From: Sipunculus nudus | Taxonomy: Eukaryota > Annelida > Sipuncula > Golfingiida > Sipunculidae | NCBI GenBank assembly: GCA_026874595.1 | Contig: CM049309.1 | Coordinates: 22,675,033 to 22,739,032 of the forward strand | Direction of reading: 5' to 3' | Length of the DNA stretch: 64,000 bases | In this document: piece by piece, positions 1-11,804 of the stretch | How the letters are laid out: each line of letters opens with the position of its first letter | Numbering within the stretch: position 1 is the first letter of the stretch | Position numbers and translations under genes: made by a program | Notes under the pieces: model-generated | The model's database searches: none | Told to the model about the DNA's origin: nothing | What the model saw: the letters and a program-made list of their open reading frames with translations, nothing else

Positions 1-862
1 GGCTGATGGGCTATTGTCGTCACCCAAGCTGTCCGTCCGTCCGTCCGTCCGGCGTCCGTTAACTTTTACCTGGTGAGCGGGATATCTTGAAAAGGATTCA
101 CCGTCAGAATTCTATTTCCTCGGTAAAGATGTATATCGACAAAATCTCGATCAAGTTCGAAGATGGGTGACCTTGACCTATTTTTCTCCATTTTAGAGCT
201 GATTATAGAAAAACACTTAGATGATTATTACTCAGGAACCATTTGGTGGATTTTCACAAAACTTACTATGATTATTGGGACTGATAGTCTGTACCTGCTA
301 CCTACAATTTCTTATTTTTAATGAATTTTTATCGGATTTTTCAACTTTGGCCTTGTGAGCGGGATATCTCTAAAAGGATTCACTGTAAGAATTTTATTTT
401 TTTCGGTGAAGATGTATACTGACTAAATCTCGGTCAAGTTCGAAGATGGGTGACCTTGACCTATTTTTCTACGTTTTAGAGCCGATTATAGAAAAAACAT
501 TTAGAAGCTTATTTCTCAGGAACCATTGGGTGGATTTCCCACAATATTTACTATGATTATAGGGACTGATGGTCTGTAACTGCTGCACAAGTTTGGGGGC
601 GCCACCTACAAATTCCGATTTTTAATGATTTTTTCTTGGATTTTTCAACTTTGGCCTTGTGAGCAGGATATCTCTAAAAGGATTCACAATAGGAATTTCA
701 TTTCTTTGGTGAAGATGTATATCGACAAAATCTCGATCAAGTTCGAAGATGGGTGACCTTGACCTACTTTTCAAGGTCACAGAGGTTATAATAGAATAAA
801 ACTTCGAAGCTTATTTTTCAGGAAGCATTCGGTGGATTGTTATTAATTATAGTAATAACAAA
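1..862. repeat. Three tandem copies of a ~290-bp diverged repeat
   Basis: The phrase GTGAGCGGGATATCT recurs near 73, 357 and 659 (the last with one change). Each copy is followed by AAGGATTCAC and then by TTCGAAGATGGGTGACCTTG about 95 bases later. Spacings are about 284 and 302 bp, so copies differ by indels. A GTCC/GTCCGT tract at 28-58 opens the array. No long open frame crosses it. It looks like a diverged tandem or dispersed repeat cut by the window edge; no family name can be given. Confidence 0.7.
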
Positions 863-2570
863 TATAAATTTATAACTGTGACATGTACAGATATACATCC
901 ATGTGAGAACAGATATTTAGTACTTGTTACTGTTACCACCTCTGAACACTGTCCTTTTGGCTGAGGGCTTTTGTCAGCTTCTGCTGATATTCTAGTTATA
1001 TTTTATATGGTTCGGAAGAGGTCAGGAGACCTCGCTATAATTTCCGCATTACGTTATTCCGCCACAATTGTTGAAGGAGCATAGCCCAATTATGTTGGGA
1101 CCGACGACCGAACGCCTATCGGGCATCGCTACTACCGTCCAGGTCCCGCGGGAATTCTGGATATATTTCTAACTTTAATTCAACATACAACCTCCTCCTG
1201 GACCCTGATCAAAATACACAGCATATCAGGAAATGTTGTCACCTTGTCATGGTTCAACAACTCCATTCAATTGGTTAGCTTGGTAACAAGATGTGTCGTG
1301 ACATAGTCACAAAAATCTAGAATGAAAAGTGACCGAGAAAGAAAAAAGACATAACAGACTTGCAATCAGACCATAAACTCTCTATCTCCAAAGTTGGCAA
1401 ATCAGGATTTTTTTAACATAGAATCAATAAAACATCCATAACATAATCACTTACGCATTGTGTATGCTTTGCGCTTTTTATGGTTAAAGTATGAATGTAA
1501 AGCAAAGATTTATGCAAAGATCACTAATATTCAAAATTATCCATGAGCATCTTATGATCCAATGCAATATCACATGGTTATACATCTGAACCTGTCAAAT
1601 GACTGTAATATTTTAATTACAATATCAAAATTATAACTAATCATAGATAAAAATAGACCTATACCTGACAAAGCTCTCCGAGATAAACATATCTGTGTAT
1701 GTATAAATTGTTTTGATGTTATTAATGAAAATTTTGTATGGATATAGCTTAAGCATTGTTCATTTTCTGTAGGCTGAGGTAAAACATTCGAAAAGTGGTT
1801 TGAATTTCTTAAAAGTTTTATGCTGATATCATTAGTGTCTGCCGAGTTTGTTTGGTGATGGTCGGTTGCTAGGCGACAAGTTGCATTATCTCAGACGATA
1901 CCTATTGACCACGGGCGGGAAGCAGTCTGTGTGGTCTAGTTTATTATTTGTCATTCCTCAGCTGTCTAATAATACCTGAACACGATCAGATACCATCCAG
2001 GGCGAGAAGAAAACCTTTTACAGACGCAGGGCGATTTTATTCTTAATCGCGGCGTCTGTTTGTCTGAACTTATTACACATTTACAACGACTGATCCAACT
2101 GATCATTCAACGTGTACAATGGAACAATGCTTCAGCTGTTCCAGACGACGTTCTGGCAAACAATCTGTCATAAAGTGACTTGAAAATGAAACCGGTATTG
2201 ATTGACATACGTTCATATGGGATAATCTCTTTCGGTAGTTGAGTACTCTGACCAAATGTGGTTATCCCTTTAAAAAACAAGAGTGTTTTTGTTCAAGGTA
2301 ACCGCGTCCATTTTTAAATTCTAGCTTAACTAATTACCGGTATTTTCATCGGCAAAACTCTATTCCATTCACGAACCACTTGATTTGGCAGTTGCGCACG
2401 CTTCCTTTATTTTATATCCTGATGTTAACCAGGGCCTGCACCTGCGGGCCGAGGGTGGGAAATCTTAACTAATAATGGGCCACCGAGGAACCCCCGAAAG
2501 GCGCACTCGTCTGTGAATGAAACACAGCCGTTTGGCACAAACTTTCCATTTAACATGCAGAGCTCTCATC
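863..2570. other. Intergenic, no gene seen
   Basis: AT-rich single-copy-looking sequence without a supportable open frame. A small imperfect inverted repeat (CAGACGC ... GCGTCTG, 2021-2058) is the only structure noticed. Confidence 0.5.
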
Positions 2571-2575
2571 CTGGG

Positions 2576-2603
2576 TGGGGGGGGGGGGGTTGGGGGGGGG
2601 GGG
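2576..2603. repeat. Poly-G tract
   Basis: Two G runs of more than ten bases separated by TT. Several similar homopolymers occur in the window (9079-9100, 24270-24288, 36255-36265, C tracts at 32965-32983, 43159-43176 and 48048-48061). Lengths in such tracts are assembly-sensitive. Confidence 0.8.
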
Positions 2604-2810
2604 AGAGAGACCATGAAAACCTCACCGCCTCGGCTGAGGTTTAATCTCATGATCTCAGGGCTTTGAGTCGTGTGCACTACCCGTAGACCACAGAAGCCTG
2701 TCATGTGTATGCGGGTATTTTTTGTGCACTGTATATATATACTCTTGCTCAGGGTAGGAATGATTCTGCGACAAACGTTTTAATCTTTAATTTCTTACCC
2801 AGAACAGTGC

Positions 2811-3147
2811 TCAAGCTGGAGGAACCCCCAACCCCAACCCTCAAGCTGGAGGGACCCCCAACCCCAACCCTCAAGCTGGAGGAACCCCCAACCCTTAAGC
2901 TGGAGGGACCCCCAACCCCAACCCTCAAGCTGGAGGAACCCCCAACCCTCAAGCTGGAGGGACCCCCAACCCCAACCCTCAAGCTGGAGGAACCCCTAAC
3001 CCTCAAGCTGGAGGGACCCCCAACCCCAACCCTCAAGCTGGAGGAACCCCTAACCCTCAAGCTGGAGGGACCCCCAACCCCAACCCTCAAGCTGGAGGGA
3101 CCCCCAACCCCAACCCTCAAGCTGGAGGGACCCCCCACCCCAACCCT
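2811..3147. repeat. Minisatellite, alternating 30- and 24-bp units
   Basis: Units share CTCAAGCTGGAGG followed by ACCCCCAACC. A 30-bp form with an extra CCAACC alternates with a 24-bp form, giving a 54-bp dimer over part of the array, with about 12 units in all. Both unit lengths are multiples of three, so frames stay open on both strands (a Leu-Lys-Leu-Glu-Pro-Pro repeat on +). With no initiation context, splice sites or other coding sign, the open frame is best read as a by-product of the repeat. Confidence 0.9.
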
Positions 3148-3915
3148 CCTTTTTGGCGTTTAGCAAAACTTAATTATTATAAAATGACACCATGCAAAAT
3201 GGGAAGATATCTTTTAAATATTATTTCCACTAAGCATAAATGTTGGCCTAAACTACACATATATGCTGGTTATCCTAATTGACAATATAGTCCTTTTCTA
3301 CTTTAATATTCGAACTATTCCTGTGCATCCCTTTTGCATCCCTTTTCTCTTTTTCGTTTTTAAAGATCTGCAAATACTATATTTTTGTAATCTTTCAAGC
3401 TGAAAATGTCATAGACTTGTACAAAATAGGTCTGTCATTTAAAATCCCGGACCGCATCCCGAACCCAACTTAGACTCTGTCGATACGCTTCCTTGTCAGT
3501 TATGGACTCCGTCCTTTCAAATATCTGGATCCGTCTTGATCAGTGAGGAAATAAAACAGACCTGTCGCAGATATTAACATCTGGTGAGCACGCTTCGTTT
3601 CCCCTTGTTTCCTGAAACAGGACGCTTCATTATTATGGAGTGACAGACCCGTTTTATGTACATGGAGATGTCTCACGTTTGCTCAATATACTTCCTCTGG
3701 TGATTACACGTAACACGCGACCTTACCATGCGACCTTATGTGTATCTTCTGGCCAAGCGAACAGTGTTGGTAAGAACGGATGTTAATTTAGTGTTTAAAG
3801 CTAGGATATTGAATATATTCAACATATAATTTTTCCTTGTATATTGCATTAAATATGTTATAAGTATATATTTTAAAATTTTGGTCAATTTTATAACTAG
3901 AAATATGCATTTTAG
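3148..3915. other. Intergenic, no gene seen
   Basis: AT-rich sequence with only short chance frames; no repeat or RNA structure recognised. Confidence 0.5.
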
Positions 3916-4252
3916 GAAATGCAAGCCTCCGCCATGTGGGGGTCCCTATTGTGGGATGCTCCCAACGCCATCGTTGCTGTCACTTATTCGGCCCATATTC
4001 GAAGGTTCATTTGTGGATAAGTGATTTTAAATTTGTGAATATTCCTTGATGAAGTTTCTGAAACCGGATCCACACCAAAATCTCAACGGTTCTCCAGTGG
4101 CTCACTCCCGAAATGCCCTTATTAAAATATCAAAAGATTCCGTTCAAGATTGCACGAGTTTTAGTGTACAAACACACAAACAGACACAAGCCAGCACATA
4201 CGTACACAAACCAAGGAATTGGGATAAACTTCCTTTCTGGCGGATGCAATAA
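3916..4252 (+). repeat. Dispersed repeat, inverted relative near 19.6-19.9 kb
   Basis: GAATATTCCTTGATGA followed by TTCTGAAACCGG near 4037-4070 matches, in reverse complement, CCGGTTTCAGGAACGTCATC and AAGGAATATTC at 19746-19776. Flanking words such as ATTCGGC.CATA and the 'cacacaaacagacac' stretch also correspond to the other copy in reverse. The two segments are therefore diverged members of one dispersed family. Neither encodes a protein that I can support. Confidence 0.55.
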
Positions 4253-5044
4253 CATGTAAAACATTACATATGACCAAATAAAGCAATAATGTATTAAATT
4301 ACTTAATTCTATGCAATCTATTGGCAATGGCTAGTCGAGATGCAACACAGGCGAAATCGCTTATTTTCGTTCAAACTTCACGATTTAACAGTTTGCCCGG
4401 ACTTAACCCTTGTGCTTGGTTTATGCATTCTTTTCGTCGTTTAACACTTTTGTATTTGGATGTAGACAAGTCAATATGATAATACATGAATACAAATATA
4501 ATCAACAACATTGGCTCAAAGCTTTATGGTTCAGTAGCCTAGTTAAGAACTTTGTCCTTGATTCGGTCCATACATATATTTTTGGCAGAACACAAGGCTT
4601 ACACAGTTTAAGCTATATTAAATCAAATGTAACTGATTCTGACCTGCTCAGTAAAATATATTCAATGCATAAATATATTTCACAGTTTTGTACATGACGT
4701 ATTTTTCTTAATCTAGGAAAAGCAGATACGTACTATCATAACGTTATTGTAGATATCACAGTTTATGCCTAGATCAAGTTAACTCATTCACATTAAGACT
4801 TGAATAAGCGCAGCATTTATCTGAAACTCGCATCTTTATTCGGCATGGAGACTGCAAACGTCAGGAGAATCTGCGCCATACTTTTAAGTATCTACAGAAA
4901 CACACATATTTATGTTTTAATAAACAGAGAAAACAACACAAAACAATAAGGTATTTATATATTTGCTTAATTATGTAACATATATACAGAGAAATCTTGC
5001 CAACACGACCACCTGCAGGACAAGCCGGATCATAAATTTTAATG
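4253..5044. other. Intergenic, no gene seen
   Basis: AT-rich; a 95-codon + frame at 4410-4697 has no recognisable similarity, no signal and AT-driven composition, so it is not called. Confidence 0.45.
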
Positions 5045-5127
5045 ATGGTGGTCGTCATAGCGGGGTAGTCGTCTTGGGTGGTCGTCATAGCGGGGTGGTC
5101 GTCTTGGGGGTCGTCATAGCGGGGTGG
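5045..5127. repeat. Short 31-bp tandem repeat resembling the pogo-like MITE
   Basis: GTGGTCGTCATAGCGGGGT recurs with a 31-bp period, about 2.7 copies. The same words (ggtcgt.atagcggggt) occur in the inverted-repeat element at 57793-58139, so this is probably a fragment of that family. Confidence 0.6.
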
Positions 5128-6700
5128 ACTCAGGCGAGATTTAAATATACATGTTATTTCATAAAAAAAGTAAATTCAATATACGGAAGCAATTTAAATA
5201 AGTTAAATTCAGACCTGCTCATTTTAATATATTTTACAACTCTATTACGCAAATTTACAACATACCTACGAACTCATCTGAGAAGATGGTAATTTTACAC
5301 TAATTGGTCCTGCATAATATTAAAAAACCAAAGGACCTTAGCCTCTTGGAATGTTCGTGGGGCATGCTTTCCAGAAATAATAATTATAAAAATATAGGAC
5401 GTGTGATTAAAGCATATCTAACAACTTCTTGGGACAGAAGATTTAATAATATAATAAGGTTTTGCTGAAAGTGGAAGAGAACAAATGTCAGAGGGTTTTA
5501 TAGCAAAAATGCATCATTTTCATTAATATAATTTATACACTCTCTAATGTTATCTTCTCTTCGTCCCTTCATCTACAACTTATAATATGCCTTGGCTTCA
5601 GGTACCACAATACCTTAACAAAATACGAACATTCTCTATTTGACTGTGTGAGGAACAGAACCACAGTTTTTCTATTGGGACAATTATATTTTTCGCTCAA
5701 ACCTGAGATAGTAGGCTACTGATGTTCTACAGATTGCATCAAGTTCTCGGATGTGTTGTTACTTGGATGTTCTTGCCTCCACACCTTAATAATTTATGGG
5801 TTGTCATTGGAAATTGATTAAACTTTGTGTTGCCATATGTTCCTTTCAAAAAGTGAGGGCAATTTGTTATGTTTTCCAGGAGTTTGCGTGATTCTGTATT
5901 TTGTCTCGCCGGGTTCTCTCGATCCATGCCCTTATTGTTCCAAAGTCCCTGGCACTTTTTAAATTTTTTAACAGTATGGCCTTGCATCAGTTACTCTTCT
6001 GTTCTTGAACAGGAACTCAACCCCCGACCACCAGCACCAAAACCCGAGTTTAAAAAAATGACAACCGATTCAGCCGTTCAACATTGTTTTTGGGCAGGTG
6101 AAACTTGCTCCGTTGAATAATGAAGAAACAGGAAGGAGCAATAGTACAAATATCCGCTTTTACCAATATTTCATTTAACAATCCATCATAAATCATACAA
6201 GACAACTGCTTAAATACACCAACAGAGAATATATTTTTAACGTTTATAAGTATTCATAAATTTCAAATTACCCAGTGCAGGCCAGTAGGTTTAGGATCAC
6301 CTCCAAACATCCACAAAGGACAACCCTACAAAATTTACTTTACATTTGAGTAAAAAGCGGCTTAAATGCAATACCACAAGTATCATGAGTTCATACCACA
6401 TGCCTAAGGTATTGCTTTTCGCTACCGGCCAACTGTGAAAACTTCTCGGTGTCCCGGTGTACCAGTCCGCCACTGCTCTCAATAGCAATCAGTTTAGCGT
6501 CTGTTTACTCATCAATTATTTTAAGGTAACTATGTATTTGCAATAATATGTGTATTATCTACAGCTGTCTCAGCTGTTTTATATGTTGTTATGCTTCTGT
6601 GCGTTAGTAAACATAGCTGACCTATTTTAGTTTAAATTAAAAGACTGCGTGACCAAAGGTCTACCTACCGAGCCCGGGAGACGACATGGTGAAAAATATT
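5128..6700. other. Intergenic, no gene seen
   Basis: No supportable coding or RNA feature; frames of up to 83 codons here look like chance. Confidence 0.45.
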
Positions 6701-6705
6701 TATTA

Positions 6706-6785
6706 ATTCGTGGCCACAAATTACAAATTCGTGCGCACGAAATACTAATTCGTGGCCACGAATTGCTAATCCGTGCGCACGAATT
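6706..6785. repeat. Four palindromes phased at exactly 21 bp
   Basis: Four inverted repeats follow one another: ATTCGTGGCCACAAAT, ATTCGTGCGCACGAAA, AATTCGTGGCCACGAATT (perfect) and AATCCGTGCGCACGAATT. Their dyad centres fall after bases 6713, 6734, 6755 and 6776, a constant 21-bp step, close to two DNA helical turns. The cores alternate GGCC, GCGC, GGCC, GCGC. The block is flanked by similar 'gaaaaatat' words at 6691 and 6796. Function is unknown; it could be a MITE terminus or a multi-site binding array. Confidence 0.85.
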
Positions 6786-6977
6786 ACTGGGTGTGAAAAA
6801 TATATTTCCAAGGTGGAAAAATATTTATTTTAATAGGATAACAAAGTAGCCGATAAGGCTAATGCAACTGCTCTCCTGCATATATAAATTAAAAGAAAGT
6901 GAAAAATTAACATGTATGCATATATGTATATTTAAATGATCAGATTGGAAAAGTGCACATATATTCACACACGATAA

Positions 6978-6978
6978 G

Positions 6979-7034
<56 letters not shown>
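6978..7034. repeat. (TA)n microsatellite
   Basis: Nearly pure AT dinucleotide run of about 57 bp. Confidence 0.95.
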
Positions 7035-7036
<2 letters not shown>

Positions 7037-7496
7037 ATACATAATATACGTTAATACAGATTGACATTCCACATACACTAATACTTATACATATATCATT
7101 ACTGGTAGGCGTACGTCTCAGTCCATATCGAGCATATCAATTAGATTAAAAACATCATTTTTTCCTATTGAAAATAGGTATTGATTTCAGTAACTGGCAC
7201 CTAGTCGTAACCGAGTATGGATAATTTCATGTTGACGATGATCGTCGCAATAATAACTGTATATTTCTCGAGAGGCAGGGTTTTAAATAATCACGAACAT
7301 GTTCCTGAAAGGAATCGATTGAAGTAGACTTAAATATATGACACTGTTCCAAAGTTTGCAGGCTACTGAAAGGAAAGAAAAGAAAATTGGAAGGAAAGAA
7401 AAGTGACGTCTTTCCGTTTGAACCTCAGTATTTTTAGCAAATGCGATTTGCGCGGAATGTATAGGGTTATCTGGTGCTAGTCCGATAATCATTTCA

Positions 7497-7790
7497 TAAA
7501 ATGTGGATTGTATAGCCAGGTCTCTTCTTATTTTTATACTTGACCATTATAGCGCTTTTACCATAGCACCAGTGCTGGAAGTCGAGAGCGCTCCAGTACA
7601 TGTTAAACATGCTTTTCGATGTATACTCTCCAGTAGGTATGACTGTCTGACAGAACAGTAGTTTAATATTAAAACACCACACTCCAGTACTAAACGTATT
7701 AGTGATTTATATATACGATCTAAAACTTTCATAGAGAATTGGAATTTATATTTTTTTCCAAATTTCCAAACGCTAATTGGCTTTCAAACA
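7497..7790 (-). mobile_element. Decayed non-LTR retrotransposon reverse transcriptase fragment
   Basis: Read on the minus strand, about 7790-7550 gives a stretch with IYKSLIRLVLE, then CSVRQSYLLESIHRKACLTC and TGAL. This order (an aromatic-rich entry, LIRPVLEYG-like, then LLESIQRRA..CTGA-like) is typical of the region after the catalytic motif in reverse transcriptases of Jockey/CR1-type non-LTR elements, as I remember the families. The frame stops after KAL, and recognisable residues continue only in another frame, so it is frameshifted. No YxDD catalytic box, endonuclease or tail is visible nearby. It is a short dead fragment. Confidence 0.5.
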
Positions 7791-9075
7791 TATCATGTTT
7801 ATGTGTTCCTGTCAGGAAAAAGAATCCCAAATATGACATGAGAAGTTCTGTGAAGTTCATTTCACCTAGTTTATGCGTAATTTGCAATTAAGCATCACCG
7901 TCAAATGGCGATTGAGAACTGTAACTGGAGTTACTTTGTGAAGCAAAATAACTGTTAAAAATTTCAGCCTGATCGGCTTAGTCTATAATAATGTTCCCGC
8001 TATGCCCGAACGATGATAAGGTAGGTTGTTGTTTTTTTTACCAGAGAAAGCCTTAGAAATGTTCCACTATGCACGGCAACTGGACCTGTAAGTTTTATAT
8101 TTATATTCTTTAAGTAACGTTTATAGCCCTTTCTATTTTCAATATAAAGAGTTCCGAATTTTCCTAGGTAGGAAGTCACGGAACTGTCAGAAGGCGCTGG
8201 GCTTCATTTTGACAACCATGTGTGCCCGCTGAAACTGCCAGCCTGTGCCTAGACTGAGTCGATGTGTGCTTGCTTCTCATTGGCTAGTAATTCGTGCCAT
8301 TGAGCATTGAGCCAGCAACATAAAAAAAAAACAGTTCAAAGACTGGTTGGAAGTTTGAAAGATCTTGATTTTTGAAGTTGCAATTAGGGTACGACCGCCT
8401 TGCAATTGGGCTGCACGCTATGTTTATAGTTGGCGCTACTGTTTGCGCATGGTGCAACGTTTAATATATAGGCAGTCCCACATTATCATTTAAACAAAAG
8501 TTATATTTTAATGTCTTAATATTCTGAAATCTGTATTAATTTTCATTAATTCACTCAGCAATAACTTCACGAAGTTGCTTATCTAAAGCTTTAGATTTTC
8601 CAATGCGGGTGAAGCCACCGTGCGGTCAGTGCAGATTTAAGCGTAGGTTACCAGTCATTGTTGTGCAGACCGAAAACTTGTCGGATTGTCGGCGTATGTT
8701 TTTCGCTTGAAACAACATATGAAGACATATGCTTACAATCAGATAAAAATTACCCATGAATTTATCACAAATTAAAAGCTTTATGAAATTAACCGTTGCT
8801 CTTTGTTATGTGTGGTGTAGAAAAATGCCCTATTCAACTTCATGACATAATTTTTAAAGCAGATTAGCGTAATTATAAACATATCGAGCTTTTAACAAAA
8901 ACTAGTGATTGCAAGCATGGCTTTTATCAAATGACGTTTAGTAAATTATTTGTAAAAGCTATATACTTATGCTAAATTTCATAAGATTTTAATATCGGTA
9001 AATGTGACCTTATACAGGCTAAACACATCACTTACAATAAGCTTAATGATACCATACTCCGCATGTCTAAACGGA
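7791..9075. other. Intergenic, no gene seen
   Basis: No long frame, repeat or RNA structure supported. Confidence 0.45.
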
Positions 9076-9113
9076 GGGTCGGGGGGGGGGGGGGGGGGGG
9101 TACACACACATAG

Positions 9114-9195
9114 GACGTAGCCTATAGGTGGCTACGGCGTTGGACCTCTGAGCTAAAGATCAACGGTTCGAACTCCGCCGGTGCCTCAGGAGTAT
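9114..9195 (+). mobile_element. tRNA-like SINE head
   Basis: GGTGGCTACGGCGTTGGACC resembles a tRNA D-arm/A-box, and GGTTCGAACTCC about 36 bases later matches the B-box consensus GGTTCGANNCC closely. A full tRNA cloverleaf with a paired acceptor stem cannot be drawn convincingly, so a tRNA-derived SINE is more likely than a working tRNA gene. It lies just after a poly-G/(CA) tract at 9079-9110. The 3' end of the element is undefined. Confidence 0.5.
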
Positions 9196-9199
9196 AATG

Positions 9200-11800
9200 G
9201 CGAAATCTCGATATTGAACCTCCCTCTAATGTCTTAACGACAGGTTATGAATCTGGTTTAATCCTAACCCAGTGCAAATAATATGGTGCAAATAATACTT
9301 GAATTTATGATGGCTTTTTAATTACATATCATTCTTATCATATGGATACCTTCATCCTTATTCTATAGACAGTGCCACCAACAGGCCATGGACCTATCCT
9401 TCAAAGAAAGAAAAAAAGTCACGTTTGCCATCTGGTCATTTACGTTATTGTTATTGGGTGATGCACACTGCCGGGTTGATTTTCAGTATTCTTTTCTCTG
9501 CTTTTTGGACTGAATACGTGTCGAAAGAATACACGCCAGTGTTTACCTAGTTGATCAAAAAATTTCTCAGTAATCAAATTATCCTTTTTGGTGCAATGAT
9601 GTGGAAACTAAATGTTCCCGGTACAACATCTCTTTGAAATTCACGTTAGACTTGTGTAATGTATATCAAAGGCCCAGCATGGCTGACCTTCTTTTCTGTC
9701 TCCGATAGCAGTGGATGCGAAATTTAGTCATCTGTAATTAATTTCTTCCTTTAAAGCTACACAAATGGTGAAATTACCTATCTACCTGATTATAGCCTAC
9801 ACTTGAATGTCCCGTAACAAGATACGGACAACGTGCTGATGGTGCCCGCTACGTCCGTATAGAGGTTATGTGAATATAGGAACACATCCCGAGGGGCATG
9901 TGAAGGGGACAATTCAAAAGAGTACTGACAGAAACAGAAATTCAAGGAGCATTCATGATGCAATATTGTGGTATTATAGCATTTTTTTAAAGAAATTAAT
10001 ATTTTGTTAAATAATTTTAGCCAATTAAAATATAATTAAACACATCAGTATGCATAACTTGATAATATATGATTATAAATTTTGTATAAATATAGGCACA
10101 ATTAAAACTGTGAATTCTGAATCAAGCATTATTTCAAGATATTCATTATTTTGCAAATTAAAAGATATATTATTTTGGTGGTAAAAATAAATACATTTAT
10201 ATCCATAGTGTGTTCATATATAACAAAATTGAGATTTATGATGATGCAATTATGATTATGAATCAACTTTTTTATATATATATATATATGTTATATTGGG
10301 AATGTATAAACATTACAAACTTTAAAAACAATTGTGTTAAAAAAACTGAGAATCTAATGCAAACAATTTTTTCAATATTTTTCTGCCCTAGCAGAATGGG
10401 AGATAAAGTGATCAGCTTGTTTAACTACCAATCTGTCTATCCATTTTTAAATATTCTGTAATAGGGAATGAACTTTTGTTGTCCTGTAACCAATGTTTAA
10501 TTTAGTGATACAATTTTCAGATTGTATATATATATATATATAGACTAGGCCAGAGCGGTATAACGCTGAAGAAAAACAACACTGTAATTTTACAACAGTC
10601 TGTTTCACGGGATGCGACCCGATCAAATAATACTCCCCGTCATACTTTTGTCTCCCTCCTATGAAATAGATGCTCCTATTATATATGGCTATATCAATAA
10701 ATTTTATTTCATATTATAATTTAATTCTGTCATTACAGAAGGTCATGTAGCTCGCTTCATTTTATCCCTAATTGATTTAAATGTTATCGCAACAATTCCT
10801 CGAGATGCTTTAATACTTGTTAAAGGTTACTCGGAATTCCGTGTCCGACATCAAACGAAATAAATGGCCAAAGGCCTTGGGAAAATCAAATAAAGGCAGG
10901 AAAGTGTGATTAATTCATGGATTTATATTCCTAGAAATATAAGAAAAACGGTGTGATTTCATGACACAAAAACAGTCTGTGATTTTTCAGACTAAATACA
11001 GCAGATCGGTGAGAAGGGGAGGGTGAGTGCAAAGGGCTTAGACAAGATCTTTTTTTTTTTAATATTCTGTAGTCTATTCAGTAAATGAGGTTAAGGAAAA
11101 AGAGTTCGAAAATGTTTTCCTCACATATTGCATGTCTTAATTAAGCCGTTTATCAAACGACGAATAGGGCTTAACCTTTGTAATGATTACCTATCCACCC
11201 TTAAAGATAATGGTTCAGCCTACCGAGGTTTGGCTGTAGTTTTTTTTATGTAAATTTTACATATGATTGCTTGATATGACGTGAATTATAAAATAGAGAT
11301 TTTTTAATAGGTTAATTTTATTAATTATTCTTTTATATTTATTTAATATCAAGTATAAATTCAGATCATAATAAATATGCTGTATATCAAAGAAAGCAAG
11401 ACAAATTTTATCCTCAGAACTTTAATTCAGAAAATGAGTTACAAAGAAAATGTAGTGTATCGTCAAAACGTACTGGGTATCGAATTGAGTGTATCGCAAA
11501 AAGTCTTATACCTGATTAGGCAGACAGATACTCAGCCCAATTATATGCATCAACTGAAGACATTTCTGGTAGACAAACATGAAAATAAATGAATTCGTTC
11601 AGTATACCTACAGGTATAAAATATACAGTTACACTAGAAATAAACTTTATGGACATTGACATGATCTTTATTAATGTTTTATTTTTTATACAGCACTCAT
11701 TATATGCATATATTGATGTCATATCTGGTTGACAAACGTGAAGATATATGAATAAACTCTAATTTGAGATCTCCAGAATATGCATGTTTGTAATCTGGAT
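9200..11800. other. Intergenic, AT-rich, no gene seen
   Basis: Holds short (TA)n runs near 10269-10290 and 10524-10541 and a T run at 11050. Frames of up to 83 codons are AT-driven and not supportable. Confidence 0.5.
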
Positions 11801-11804
11801 AAAA

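Noticed and set aside
2620-2700. tRNA-like sequence on the minus strand (GTGGTCTACGGGTAGTG, then GAGATTAAACCTC)
   Set aside because: The B-box match is poor and no cloverleaf forms; at most a degraded SINE.
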